DNA from: Paludibacter sp963678465 | GTDB lineage: Bacteria > Bacteroidota > Bacteroidia > Bacteroidales > Paludibacteraceae | Direction: 5' to 3' | NCBI GenBank assembly: GCA_963678465.1 | Contig: OY782858.1 | Location: 3,596,001 to 3,660,000 of the forward strand | Length of the DNA: 64,000 bases | Part shown: positions 16,362 through 25,893 of the stretch, in pieces | Numbering within the stretch: the stretch's first letter is position 1 | How the letters are laid out: every line of letters starts with the position of its first letter | Position numbers and translations under genes: made by a program | The notes under the pieces: generated by a model | Seen by the model: only the letters and a program-made list of their open reading frames with translations | Told to the model about the DNA's origin: nothing | Databases searched by the model: none

Positions 16362-17576
16362 ATGAGGATAAAAAGAGGAAATGACGTTTTCGAAAACGAA
16401 GTGTCCGATAAATCTCTTTTCGGTTTCAGTCGGAATGTAATAAATACCGGCTTTGTAAGTTTTCTCACCGATTCATCGGTAAAGATTATTTACTCCATTA
16501 TGCCGATGTTTCTGCTCTCTCTTGGAGCTACCAAAACAAGTTTAGCTCTGATAGAGGGAATTGCAGAAAGCACAGCCTCCATTTTCAAGGTCTTGTCCGG
16601 TTTCTGGAGTGATAAAGTTGGAAGGAATAAGCCCTTTATGTTGGTAGGATATGCGTTCTCGGCCATTATTCTTCCTTTGTATGCATTTGTAGTGAGTCCT
16701 ATGCAGGTGCTTGTGATTCGTTTTGCCGAGAGAGTAGGGAAAGGCATCCGGACGGCGCCACGGGATAGTTTGATTGCTGGGTCGGTAACGAATGGAGAAA
16801 CGGGGAAGAGTTTCGGACTACAAAAAGCAATGGACAATAGCGGTGCCATATTCGGCCCATTAGTTGCTTTTGGCTTATTAATATTCTTTCCCGGAAACTA
16901 CCGTTTGATATTACTGCTTGCAGGCATCCCAGCACTGTTAGCTTTGTTTGTGATCGCCTTCGGCATAAAAGAAGTCAGAAAGAACAAAAGTGAGCTTTTT
17001 ACAAAATTTCATTTCAGCGATTTCACTCCCCGATTTTATTTTTTCCTGCTCATTGTTTTTGTTTTTACTATGGGGAACTCCACAGATGCACTCCTAATGG
17101 TGAAGGCTAACGAGCTGGGTGTTAAAGTTGCTTTCATTCCGTTGGTTTACTTAGTTTCGAGTGTGGTGTCAGTTGTAATGGCTGTTCCTTTAGGCATTCT
17201 TTCCGATCGGTTGGGAAAAGAGAAAGTGCTGATAGGGGGATTTTTGATTTATACAATTGTTTATTTCGGATTTGGAATCGCTTCGGGTATAGGGACTATT
17301 GTTGCGCTTTTTGCCCTCTACGGACTTTATTCTGCCGCTACTGATGGCATTCAAAAAGCTTTTATTGCGGACATGGTGGATGAAAATAAAAAAGGTACGG
17401 CTATGGGCATTTACAACGCTTTGCTTGGAATTACCCTGTTGCCTGCCAGCCTCGTGGCTGGCTTGCTTTACGATAAGGTGGACTCGCATTTGCCTTTTTA
17501 TTTCGGTGCTGTAATGGCTTTTTTGGCTGCAGTTTTAATGATATTTTTTATTGCTTTCAACAAGAAATGGAGTTAA
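16362..17576 (+). CDS. MFS transporter
   Basis: 404 residues with about 12 membrane helices. The cytoplasmic loop 2-3 motif is 'GFWSDKVGRNKPFMLVGY' (the MFS G-x-x-x-D-x-x-G-R motif), repeated in the second half as 'GILSDRLGKEKVLIGG'. A conserved 'ERVGKGIRTAPRDSLI' segment follows TM4, typical of one subgroup of prokaryotic MFS carriers. It is co-directional with and 36 nt from a MarR gene, so an efflux role under MarR control is likely; the substrate cannot be inferred. Stop codon overlaps the A/T run of the terminator at 17579-17619. Confidence 0.88.
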   Translation: MRIKRGNDVFENEVSDKSLFGFSRNVINTGFVSFLTDSSVKIIYSIMPMFLLSLGATKTSLALIEGIAESTASIFKVLSGFWSDKVGRNKPFMLVGYAFSAIILPLYAFVVSPMQVLVIRFAERVGKGIRTAPRDSLIAGSVTNGETGKSFGLQKAMDNSGAIFGPLVAFGLLIFFPGNYRLILLLAGIPALLALFVIAFGIKEVRKNKSELFTKFHFSDFTPRFYFFLLIVFVFTMGNSTDALLMVKANELGVKVAFIPLVYLVSSVVSVVMAVPLGILSDRLGKEKVLIGGFLIYTIVYFGFGIASGIGTIVALFALYGLYSAATDGIQKAFIADMVDENKKGTAMGIYNALLGITLLPASLVAGLLYDKVDSHLPFYFGAVMAFLAAVLMIFFIAFNKKWS

Positions 17577-17578
17577 AA

Positions 17579-17619
17579 AAACAACCGATAATGGCGTTTG
17601 ATTTCCATTTATCGGTTGT
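17579..17619 (-). terminator. Terminator of the outer-membrane barrel gene
   Basis: Arms acaaccgataa(t)gg and ccatttatcggttgt form a long stem. On the minus strand the stem is followed by a run of T, so it fits the end of the minus-strand gene at 17648. On the plus strand there is no T-run, but it may still stop transcription from the MFS gene. Confidence 0.7.
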
Positions 17620-17647
17620 ATTAAAAAAACATAGTCGTTGGTTGTAT

Positions 17648-18550
17648 TTATTTTGCCTTCTTGGGACCCTGTGTTTTGGTCTCCGTTAGTTCAGACATTT
17701 TATTTCTTCTTTCGTCTTGCTTCTTAATTTCCTGCAATGTTTTTTCGAGTTCCTGTAATTGAGGTCTTACTTTTTCGAACTCCGTACGGAGTTTATTCAA
17801 TTCTTGCTGTAACGAGTCTGATTTAGCTTTTGCCTGTAGGGCAGGAGTTAGCGCTTCGTTCAGATAATAGTCGTGTGGACGTAAGTTGCGTACGTGTTGT
17901 TTTTTGTCAGAGTTAAATTTCCAGCGTAAATTCAACATAGCCACCGAAACAAAGTCGTTAGTAACTCCTTTGTAGTCGTAGGCCGGATTGCCTTCAAGAT
18001 TATCCTTGTTGTGCGAGCGGTATTGTAATTTGGCTGCCAAAGCAATGGACCTGGAAATATTATGCTCGATAATCAAGCCTACCGGTATTGTTAGTGCCAT
18101 TTTTGTTTCCGGATTTTCTATTTGAGGTACGTTGTTCACATAATAAGTGGAAGCGTAGGTGGCTATTCCTGCGCCTACCGTACCGTAAATAGCCCATCGG
18201 GAATTATTATATTTGTTCAGAATATTTAGAATATTCATTGATAGGTAGAGGTTGTAATGATTCAGGTTGCTTGCAAACATGTCATTCCCCTTTTTTGCCG
18301 AAAGAGGTAGGTGATAATACTCAGCGCCTAAACCAACGTAAGGGTTGAATGAGTATTCCAACGAGCCTCCATACGAAAGCTGAAAGCTCGTTTCGGGGAT
18401 AAGGGAATTGTAATAAACCGTCATGTCTCCGTCGAAAAAAACACTACCAGTTTCAATTGTTGCCGACCAATGATTGGCGTCGATATTTCGTTGAGCAAAT
18501 GTAATAGTAGTAAAAATTACAAATATAACGAGCAAAAAAAACTTTCTCAT
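17648..18550 (-). CDS. Outer-membrane beta-barrel protein with C-terminal coiled coil
   Basis: 300 residues. Residues 1-19 are a signal peptide (FAQ cleavage). About 25-215 alternate hydrophobic and polar residues in strands ending in aromatic residues ('VSVAMLNLRWKFN'), as in an OmpA-like eight-strand barrel. About 235-285 are a coiled coil ('QQELNKLRTEFEKVRPQLQ', 'LEKTLQEIKKQDERR'), followed by a basic tail. The peptidoglycan-binding OmpA domain that usually follows such barrels is absent. It has its own terminator, and a candidate promoter at 18717-18749. The ligand or role is unknown. Confidence 0.75.
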   Translation of the reverse strand: MRKFFLLVIFVIFTTITFAQRNIDANHWSATIETGSVFFDGDMTVYYNSLIPETSFQLSYGGSLEYSFNPYVGLGAEYYHLPLSAKKGNDMFASNLNHYNLYLSMNILNILNKYNNSRWAIYGTVGAGIATYASTYYVNNVPQIENPETKMALTIPVGLIIEHNISRSIALAAKLQYRSHNKDNLEGNPAYDYKGVTNDFVSVAMLNLRWKFNSDKKQHVRNLRPHDYYLNEALTPALQAKAKSDSLQQELNKLRTEFEKVRPQLQELEKTLQEIKKQDERRNKMSELTETKTQGPKKAK

Positions 18551-18716
18551 AATGATTGAGTTAATGAAATTTCATTAAATGTTTTAAAATAATGATGAGT
18601 GAAACTAAAAATTAGATTTTTATTATTAAGCTTGTATTCAGGGAATAAAATGTCTGCGATTAAAATGAATACAACTCTTTAGATGCCCAAAATCAAAAAA
18701 ATATAAATTTCGAGCA

Positions 18717-18749
18717 CAAAAATATATAAATAAATTGAATTTGTAGCAA
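18717..18749 (-). promoter_or_regulatory. Putative promoter of the barrel gene
   Basis: On the minus strand TATTTTTG (18717-18724) is preceded by TTG (18747-18749) at 22 bp, slightly longer than usual. It would give a leader of about 155 nt. It is part of the 767-bp intergenic stretch 18551-19317, which is AT-rich and holds two divergent promoters but no gene that I can support. Confidence 0.4.
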
Positions 18750-19008
18750 TTGTAATATAAATTTATTTAGAATGTAGTAAAAATTATTGTTTGTGTAATG
18801 TTTATTTTTATTGTCGTTGCTGTTAGTTCTTTTTGTAATGCGAGCCGTCCAAATGTGTTTTTATATCGCAAGTAATCAGACACATACATCTCCATATGTG
18901 CTTATTCACACTGCTGATGAATTGCAGAATAAGCCCATTTAAAGTTAAAAACTTCAACGATTTTAGGGTTGAAAAAATATTTTTTGTGCCGTTTTGACTG
19001 ATCCTCTA

Positions 19009-19040
19009 TTTGAGCTAATCAATTAAATATATTATATTTG
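19009..19040 (+). promoter_or_regulatory. Bacteroidetes-type promoter of the 2090-residue T9SS protein
   Basis: TTTG at 19009-19012 and TATATTTG at 19033-19040, spaced by 20 bp: an ideal -33/-7 pair. The leader to the start codon at 19318 would be about 270 nt. Confidence 0.65.
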
Positions 19041-19317
19041 TACGCTCTTTTTCCGAAAATGTTTTTGCGTTTACCGGATAAAATGATTCAACAATTACTG
19101 TTGAATGAGCGTTTGTTAAATAAAAAAGTGCTTTGGTGGCAGTAGAACCAACTAATAGTAGGTTGAGAATATTCATTTCAACCCTCAAAAGAAACAATAC
19201 ATCATGTCCGATTCTTGTGTTTTTGGGTATACATAGGCTACACTAAAGCAAAATTTTACCATATCATTTTCCGAATTACAACAATAAAGAAATAAATATT
19301 CTATTTATACAATTTTA

Positions 19318-22300
19318 ATGAAGTTTCAAACCACAAAGAGACTGTTTTCGATAACAGTCGTTAAAATGTTATTTATAGCACTTGTCTGTGCTTTTCCAAT
19401 GCTCGCTGCAGCACAAACCATTACATTCTCTTCGACAAACCCTGCTGTCCCGGCAACAAATTTAGCATTGGGCAGTACAAAACAGCCTATTTACAGAGCA
19501 ATCGTTAATTTTAATGGAATAGGTTGGCAAGGTGCCAATTTTAATGGGATTACCTTTACGCCACGAGGAACTTTTACGACAGCAGATATTAGCAAGTATC
19601 AGGTATGGTGGAATACAATCGATGACTTGGCTACAGCGACATCAAATCATGCTGATGTAACGGTTCGTTCATCTGGTAATCAGGTAAGTGTATCCATATA
19701 TAGTCCGTATTTTAATGATAAAACAACCTATTATGTGTGGATTACTGCCGATATAAGTGCAACTGCCACCAAATATCGGACACTTACTGTTGATCCACTT
19801 ACGACATCTAATTTTAGCTTCTCTTCAGGATCAAAATCAGGTACTATGTCGGCCGGTGGTACTCAGACATTAGGATTTTATGAACAATACCGGACCAATG
19901 GTTCTGGGAATTGGAATACGCTTGGTACCTGGCGACAGTCGTCAGATAATGGCGCTACCTGGGTTGCCGCTACAAGTACACCTACAAGTGTGGATGGATC
20001 AATTACTGTTCGTAGCGGACATACAGTGACAGTGACTTCAAGCGTAACAGTCGATGAGTTAACAGTCGATGCAGGGGGCCAGGTTACAGTGAATGATGCA
20101 CGCACCTTGACGATTGCTGATGGTGTCGGAACTGATATGCAGGTAAACGGGAAATTAGTAAATACAGGTGCAGTAACCACTACCGGAACATTGGATTTTG
20201 GGAGTGGATCCACCTATCAACATAGCAGAAATGGTGGAACTATTCCTACAGCCAGTTGGGATGTGGCTTCTACCTGTTTGGTGACAGGTGTAGCAGGAAC
20301 GACACCTACCGCCACATCCTTTAATCAGACTTTTGGTAATTTTACATGGAATTGTACGGGACAAAGCGGAACAATAGATCTTAACGGTAATTTAAGAAAT
20401 GTTCAAGGAAATTTCACTCTTATGACAACAAACGGACAAGAGTTAAGATTAGCATCCGGCGAAACCCGGACTTTAAATGTAGCTGGTAATTTCGAGATGA
20501 CTGGTGGAACACTTAATATCAATTCTACTAATACTGCTAGTACTTTTACTGTGGCTGTGGCTGGAGATTTTACACACACAGGAGGAACTATAACAGAAAC
20601 ACAAAGTAGTTTGGCAGCTATTGTATTTAATGGCGGAAAGACTCAGACTTACACTTCGGGAGGAACAATATCGAATACAATTAATTTCACAGTAAATAGT
20701 GGCACACTTCTACAAATGGCAGCAGAAGGCACCACTATTTCTGGTGGAGGCTCATTTACTTTGGCACCCGGAGCTACTCTGGGTGTAACATCTGCCAATG
20801 GAATAACAACAGGGACTACTGCTTCTGGCAATATAAGGGTAACGGGAGGGCGTACCTACAATACAGGCGCCAGTTATATTTACAATGGAACAGTGGCTCA
20901 GGTGACAGGAAACGGGTTTACTACCAACACTCCAGCTAACTTGACAATCAACAACAGTGCCGGAGTTACTTTAAGTGGCCCAGGATCTATCTCCGGGGTG
21001 TTAACATTGACAAATGGGGTATTAACAACAACGACAACGAATTTACTTACACTTAATGCCACTTCGCCTGCTGCTATCTCGGGTGGTTCGGCTACAACTT
21101 ATATCAACGGGCCTGTCAGGTGGACACTGCCAACAAGTTTGGGAAGCGGATCCACCTATGTTTTTCCTGTAGGGGAATCGGGTAGTTATAAGCCGTTTTC
21201 GTTGGTAAACCCTACAACAGGAACGGGTACAACTACTGTTCAGGTGGAGGCTTTCGCAACCGGATCGGGTGGAAGCGTAGATGCGACTTTAGAGTCGATC
21301 AGCACAGAAGATTATTGGCTATTAACAAAGACTGGAAACTTAACAAATACATCTGTTTCGTTAGGACGAACTACAGCTATTGCGCCCATGAATTCAATAG
21401 CTTCGGCTACAAGTGTGAGTGGTCCTTATACAGCGCGTAACGGAACTGTAAGTACAAATGAAATTACAAACTCAAATACAATTACGATTGGGGCTAATAC
21501 ATCATGGCATTTTGTCCTCGGAAGAATAAGTCCAAAAATAACAGTTTCGACAATAAATCTTACAGGATTTACTTATGCCGAAAATAACGGACCTTCCACA
21601 GAGCAATCGTTCACTGTAAGTGGTACGAATATGGCAGAAAACATAAGACTTTCATTGCCCCCCGATTCAAAATTCGAACTTTCAACCGAAAGTGGTGGTG
21701 TGTTTTTAGGAAGCGTTAATGCATTGTTGATTAACAATGGTTCAGGAAATGTGCCATCTACAATAATTTATGTTCGCCTGAAGGCTGGTGTCAGCGTTGG
21801 TAGTTATAGCGATGTTATTACAGCTTCCTCTACAGGTGCAACCAGTAGAACAATAACGGTGAGTGGTACTGTAACCAACCAACCCATAATAACAGTTACA
21901 CCAGGCGCTTTAACCGGAATGAGTTATGTGTTAGGATATGGCCCGTCTGCTACTCAGACGTTTAACGTCAAGGGAACAAGTATTGTAGGTAATGTAACGG
22001 TTACAGCCCCTGCCGATTTTGAAATTTCGAAAACATCGGCTACAACAGGTTTTACTTCGACAAGTTTTACATTCACAAAGGCAGACGTAGAAGCAAGCAT
22101 CGGAAAAACTGTGTGGGTAAGGTTAAAATCAGGACTTTCTACATCCACCTATAATCAGGATATTACACTAACAGCAACTTATGCTGATGATGTAATTGTA
22201 AATTGTCAGGGAACAGTAAACAGGGCCACTATCAATGTGTCTCAGTTTACATTAGCTGGTTTTATTTATACTTCAGGAGCTGGCCCTTCCGAAGTTCAAA

Positions 22301-25300
22301 CGTTCAATGTAAGTGGTTATGCATTGTCATCAAGTGTTACGATTACTGCTCCTGCGGATTTTGAAATTTCAACTTCTTTGAGCGGAACCTATGGGTCAAG
22401 TATTCCACTATCAATATCATCTGGAGTACTTGCACAATCAACCGGAGTCTTGAATTCTACTCCTATTTATGTAAGAATGAAATCAGGTAGATCAGGCGTA
22501 GTTTCTGCTCAAAATATTTTACTTACAGCTACTAACGCCATCACACAATCAGTGGCTTGTAGCGGTGCGGTTGTTAGTGGTGCCGCCAGTATCAGTTCAA
22601 ATCCCAGCCTGAATGGTTTCTTTTATATTCTGGGGCAAGGTCCATCAATTGTGCAGTCGTTTACAGTAAGTGGCGTCGGACTTACAGCCGGTGTAACAGT
22701 TACCGCGCCAACCGATTTTGAAATCTCCAGCTCCGGAGTAGAGGGATCATTTGTAAATAATTTTACGATAGCTCCCAATGGAGGAAAAATTAATGCTTCC
22801 CGTGTTTACATTCGTTTAAAAGCAGGAAAGACCGTAAATACTTACAACGGAAATGTTACCTTGACATCAACTGGTACGACTCCTGTCACTGTAGCCTGTG
22901 TAGGGAAAGTCGTTCCGGTACCCACTATTACCGCCGGTCCTGCAAATCCATATAATGTCTGTGCAGGAAGCAATGTGACGCTGACAAGTACGGGGAGCAA
23001 TATTATCAATCAAAGCTGGAGTGGTCCCAATGGTTTTTATTCTACGTCACCTAACCCTAATTTGGGAACAGGGACTACGGCATTAAATGGTAATTATACT
23101 GTTACCGGGGCAGTGGGGTCGGGTGTGAATCTGTTAACCAATGGTGATTTTGAATTGGGACATACAGGATTTGGTTCTACCTATGCGTACAACACAGGCA
23201 CTTATGGCAGATATGTAATCACCAACAATCCAAGCAGCGTTGATAATACTTACTTTATTAATGGAACTGACCATACTCCAAGCCCCGGTACTCAAATGAT
23301 GGTTGTGGATGGTGCTGAAACAACTGGTGCCATTATTTGGTCACAAACCATTGCCGTTAACCCCAATACAGCCTATCAATTTAGTTATTATGCTGAAAAT
23401 ATAAATAAAACAGGCAATGCAAATCATGCAAAACTACAATTGTATGTGAACAATGTGCCGGTAGGTCCGATTAATACGCTTAGTGCTACAGCCTGGAGTC
23501 AATATCTGTGTAATGTCAATTCAGGAACATCTACATCCCTGCAATTGACATTGATAAATACTTTTATTGGTGGAGATGGAAATGACTTTGGTTTGGATGA
23601 TATGGTTTTTGAACAGGTATTTCAGGTAAGCAGTACACTTCCTCTGACAGTAAATCCTCTGGTTACACCAACTGCTGTCATTGCAGCATCCTCAAATCCT
23701 TCCACTCAGGGTGCAACAGTTACTTTTACAGCTACACCTACTAATGGTGGTGCAGCTCCAACTTATGCGTGGTATGTAAATAATGTGCTACAGGTTGGCA
23801 TCGGTGCTACATTTAGTTATGTGCCTCAAACCGGCGATCAGGTGAAATGTGTTTTGACCTCGAGCCTGCAATGTACAACAGCAAATCCTGTGAATTCAAA
23901 TACAATTACGATGGTTGTTAATCCGTCGACTAACTATTGGAGAGGAACTAACAGTACCGACTGGGGAACAGCATCGAACTGGACGGCAAATTTTGTTCCG
24001 ATTCCCGGGGCGGATGTTGTTTTTGCAACGGTACAGAATTTTGGTTCTGCGGCTGTGAACGATTTAGTATTGGATCAGAACAGAACACAGGGAAGTTTAA
24101 TCAATCAAACTACCAAAAGACTTGTAATACCTGCAGGGAAAGCACTTACGATAAACAATAATATTACTACCGATGGAAACACAAGCAGGATACACATCCA
24201 GGCTTCGTCAACAAGTCCTAACGGTTCTCTTATTTACTATGGTAATAGCGCTGTTTATGCTACGGTTGAGATGTACTCAAAATCAAGTTGGGATGTGACA
24301 AAAACAAATCCGAAACAGCGCTATAACTGGCAGTATTTTGGAATTCCTGTGGATACGATTAAGGCAAATCCTACTTTCTATGGAGCTTATGTCCGTGAGA
24401 GAAATGAAGCCGGAAACGATACATTGACACACTGGCAATCCTTAACAAACGAATCGAATGTTGTGCCTTTCAGAGGATATGAACTTTGTTATGAAACTCC
24501 GCGCCTGATCTCTTTCAAAGGAAAGCTTGTGAATCGTAATTTTAATTCAGGCCCATTGTCGAAAACCACTTCAGGCGGAGTGCTTTATGCCGGTCAGTAT
24601 ATATTTGCAAATCCATATACGGCGGCCATAGATATTCTTCAGCTGGGCTTAGGTAGCGATATGGAACAGAAGATATATTTGTACAATACCGGAACTTTTC
24701 AGCAATGGAATGCCGTGAAAGGGACAGGTCAGATTGGTAATGCGCCGGGACAATACACTGCTGTGCCTAAGGGCTTGGCTGGAACTAATCTTATTCCAAG
24801 GCAATTGCCTTCGATGGGTAGTATGTTGGTAAGAGTTGCTGACCCTACTCCAAACGCCTATGTAAGTATAAACTATAATTCGGTCGCTATGGGTAATACC
24901 GATATACAACGGGTGCCTTCAGAGCAAATGAGGTATACCGGAATGTCGACACGATTTGATATTGAAGGAAAAACCTCGACAGACAGAATGTGGCTCGTGG
25001 CTGATGAAAAATTCACAAAAGCCTATGATGATGGTTACGATGGGGAGAAAATTCCGGGTTCATCACTCGATCCACAGATTTACGCTATTGAGGAAGATGG
25101 AAACTATCAGGTAGGCGCCATTGACGATCTTAACAATACAACACTGGCATTTCAGGCAGGACAGGATACTGAGTACAAAATGACAGTGGTGCATGAAAAC
25201 GCCGAAGGTAAATATTCCAAAATATATTTGGTAGATATTGTTGCCAATGTCGTAGCTGATATAACAGAAAGCGGAACAGAGTATCTTTTTGTTGCAACTT

Positions 25301-25590
25301 CTACTGCAAAGCCAATCAATCGCTTTAAGGTGATAACCGATTATAGTGTGGATGGTGGTGAAAAAACATCAGGGATTAAGGTGTTTACGATGAACAATAA
25401 TCTGTGTGTTTATAACAATACAGAGCTGGAGGCAAGGGTTTCGGTATTCGATCTTGCCGGTCGTAACTGCGGATATAAAACTGTAAGTGCAAACGGAATC
25501 ACTACATTCCCTGTTCAGTTGCAGCAAACTTATATAGTGAGGGCAGTAACGGATGTATTATCCGAAACCGCCAAAATAATTATTAAATAA
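19318..25590 (+). CDS. Giant secreted Ig-repeat protein with T9SS sorting domain
   Basis: 2090 residues. The signal peptide (residues 1-32) ends 'LAAAQ'. About 35-185 is an N-terminal beta domain; 190-300 and 300-640 are beta-solenoid-like (TVRSGHTVTVTSSVTVDELTV). Residues about 740-1200 hold four tandem Ig-like repeats of 110-115 residues, each beginning with a phrase of the 'LTGFTYAENNGPSTEQSF' type. Next come a PKD/Ig-like domain with cysteines (about 1205-1270) and a jelly-roll-like 'NLLTNGDFELGHTGFG' domain (about 1275-1440). From about 1595 runs a large module shared with the next gene (NGSLIYY...ATVEMYSKS...NPYTAAIDI). The last ~75 residues form a degenerate T9SS type A sorting domain. 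It is likely displayed at the cell surface. Confidence 0.88.
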   Translation: MKFQTTKRLFSITVVKMLFIALVCAFPMLAAAQTITFSSTNPAVPATNLALGSTKQPIYRAIVNFNGIGWQGANFNGITFTPRGTFTTADISKYQVWWNTIDDLATATSNHADVTVRSSGNQVSVSIYSPYFNDKTTYYVWITADISATATKYRTLTVDPLTTSNFSFSSGSKSGTMSAGGTQTLGFYEQYRTNGSGNWNTLGTWRQSSDNGATWVAATSTPTSVDGSITVRSGHTVTVTSSVTVDELTVDAGGQVTVNDARTLTIADGVGTDMQVNGKLVNTGAVTTTGTLDFGSGSTYQHSRNGGTIPTASWDVASTCLVTGVAGTTPTATSFNQTFGNFTWNCTGQSGTIDLNGNLRNVQGNFTLMTTNGQELRLASGETRTLNVAGNFEMTGGTLNINSTNTASTFTVAVAGDFTHTGGTITETQSSLAAIVFNGGKTQTYTSGGTISNTINFTVNSGTLLQMAAEGTTISGGGSFTLAPGATLGVTSANGITTGTTASGNIRVTGGRTYNTGASYIYNGTVAQVTGNGFTTNTPANLTINNSAGVTLSGPGSISGVLTLTNGVLTTTTTNLLTLNATSPAAISGGSATTYINGPVRWTLPTSLGSGSTYVFPVGESGSYKPFSLVNPTTGTGTTTVQVEAFATGSGGSVDATLESISTEDYWLLTKTGNLTNTSVSLGRTTAIAPMNSIASATSVSGPYTARNGTVSTNEITNSNTITIGANTSWHFVLGRISPKITVSTINLTGFTYAENNGPSTEQSFTVSGTNMAENIRLSLPPDSKFELSTESGGVFLGSVNALLINNGSGNVPSTIIYVRLKAGVSVGSYSDVITASSTGATSRTITVSGTVTNQPIITVTPGALTGMSYVLGYGPSATQTFNVKGTSIVGNVTVTAPADFEISKTSATTGFTSTSFTFTKADVEASIGKTVWVRLKSGLSTSTYNQDITLTATYADDVIVNCQGTVNRATINVSQFTLAGFIYTSGAGPSEVQTFNVSGYALSSSVTITAPADFEISTSLSGTYGSSIPLSISSGVLAQSTGVLNSTPIYVRMKSGRSGVVSAQNILLTATNAITQSVACSGAVVSGAASISSNPSLNGFFYILGQGPSIVQSFTVSGVGLTAGVTVTAPTDFEISSSGVEGSFVNNFTIAPNGGKINASRVYIRLKAGKTVNTYNGNVTLTSTGTTPVTVACVGKVVPVPTITAGPANPYNVCAGSNVTLTSTGSNIINQSWSGPNGFYSTSPNPNLGTGTTALNGNYTVTGAVGSGVNLLTNGDFELGHTGFGSTYAYNTGTYGRYVITNNPSSVDNTYFINGTDHTPSPGTQMMVVDGAETTGAIIWSQTIAVNPNTAYQFSYYAENINKTGNANHAKLQLYVNNVPVGPINTLSATAWSQYLCNVNSGTSTSLQLTLINTFIGGDGNDFGLDDMVFEQVFQVSSTLPLTVNPLVTPTAVIAASSNPSTQGATVTFTATPTNGGAAPTYAWYVNNVLQVGIGATFSYVPQTGDQVKCVLTSSLQCTTANPVNSNTITMVVNPSTNYWRGTNSTDWGTASNWTANFVPIPGADVVFATVQNFGSAAVNDLVLDQNRTQGSLINQTTKRLVIPAGKALTINNNITTDGNTSRIHIQASSTSPNGSLIYYGNSAVYATVEMYSKSSWDVTKTNPKQRYNWQYFGIPVDTIKANPTFYGAYVRERNEAGNDTLTHWQSLTNESNVVPFRGYELCYETPRLISFKGKLVNRNFNSGPLSKTTSGGVLYAGQYIFANPYTAAIDILQLGLGSDMEQKIYLYNTGTFQQWNAVKGTGQIGNAPGQYTAVPKGLAGTNLIPRQLPSMGSMLVRVADPTPNAYVSINYNSVAMGNTDIQRVPSEQMRYTGMSTRFDIEGKTSTDRMWLVADEKFTKAYDDGYDGEKIPGSSLDPQIYAIEEDGNYQVGAIDDLNNTTLAFQAGQDTEYKMTVVHENAEGKYSKIYLVDIVANVVADITESGTEYLFVATSTAKPINRFKVITDYSVDGGEKTSGIKVFTMNNNLCVYNNTELEARVSVFDLAGRNCGYKTVSANGITTFPVQLQQTYIVRAVTDVLSETAKIIIK

Positions 25591-25618
25591 ATTCGAAATC
25601 GTTTTTTTAATCTTTATT

Positions 25619-25656
25619 AAAGTCCGGCGGAATATAGCACTTTCGCCGGACTTTTT
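25619..25656 (+). terminator. Terminator after the 2090-residue gene
   Basis: Stem aagtccggcg / cgccggact(t) with a ~12-nt loop and a following six-T run. It separates the gene from its paralogue at 25894, which must therefore have its own promoter; I could not find a convincing TAnnTTTG box in 25660-25890. Confidence 0.88.
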
Positions 25657-25893
25657 TGTTATATAAGGTTTTTTAGTGTTGGTTTTGATGTTTTTAACCG
25701 ATTGCCGGAACATATGATGCAACTATCGTGTTATTAAAGAAATAGACGAAGCATTCATAAATAAATAACGTGTCGATTGTTCTTTATTGTCGCAATGACA
25801 ACTATAGCTGTTTATTGATATACTCTTTTTCGATGTAGCTGTGTGAGTTAGTTTTTAGTCGCTGTTAACCCAAATTTTCTAAATCGTTTCCGT

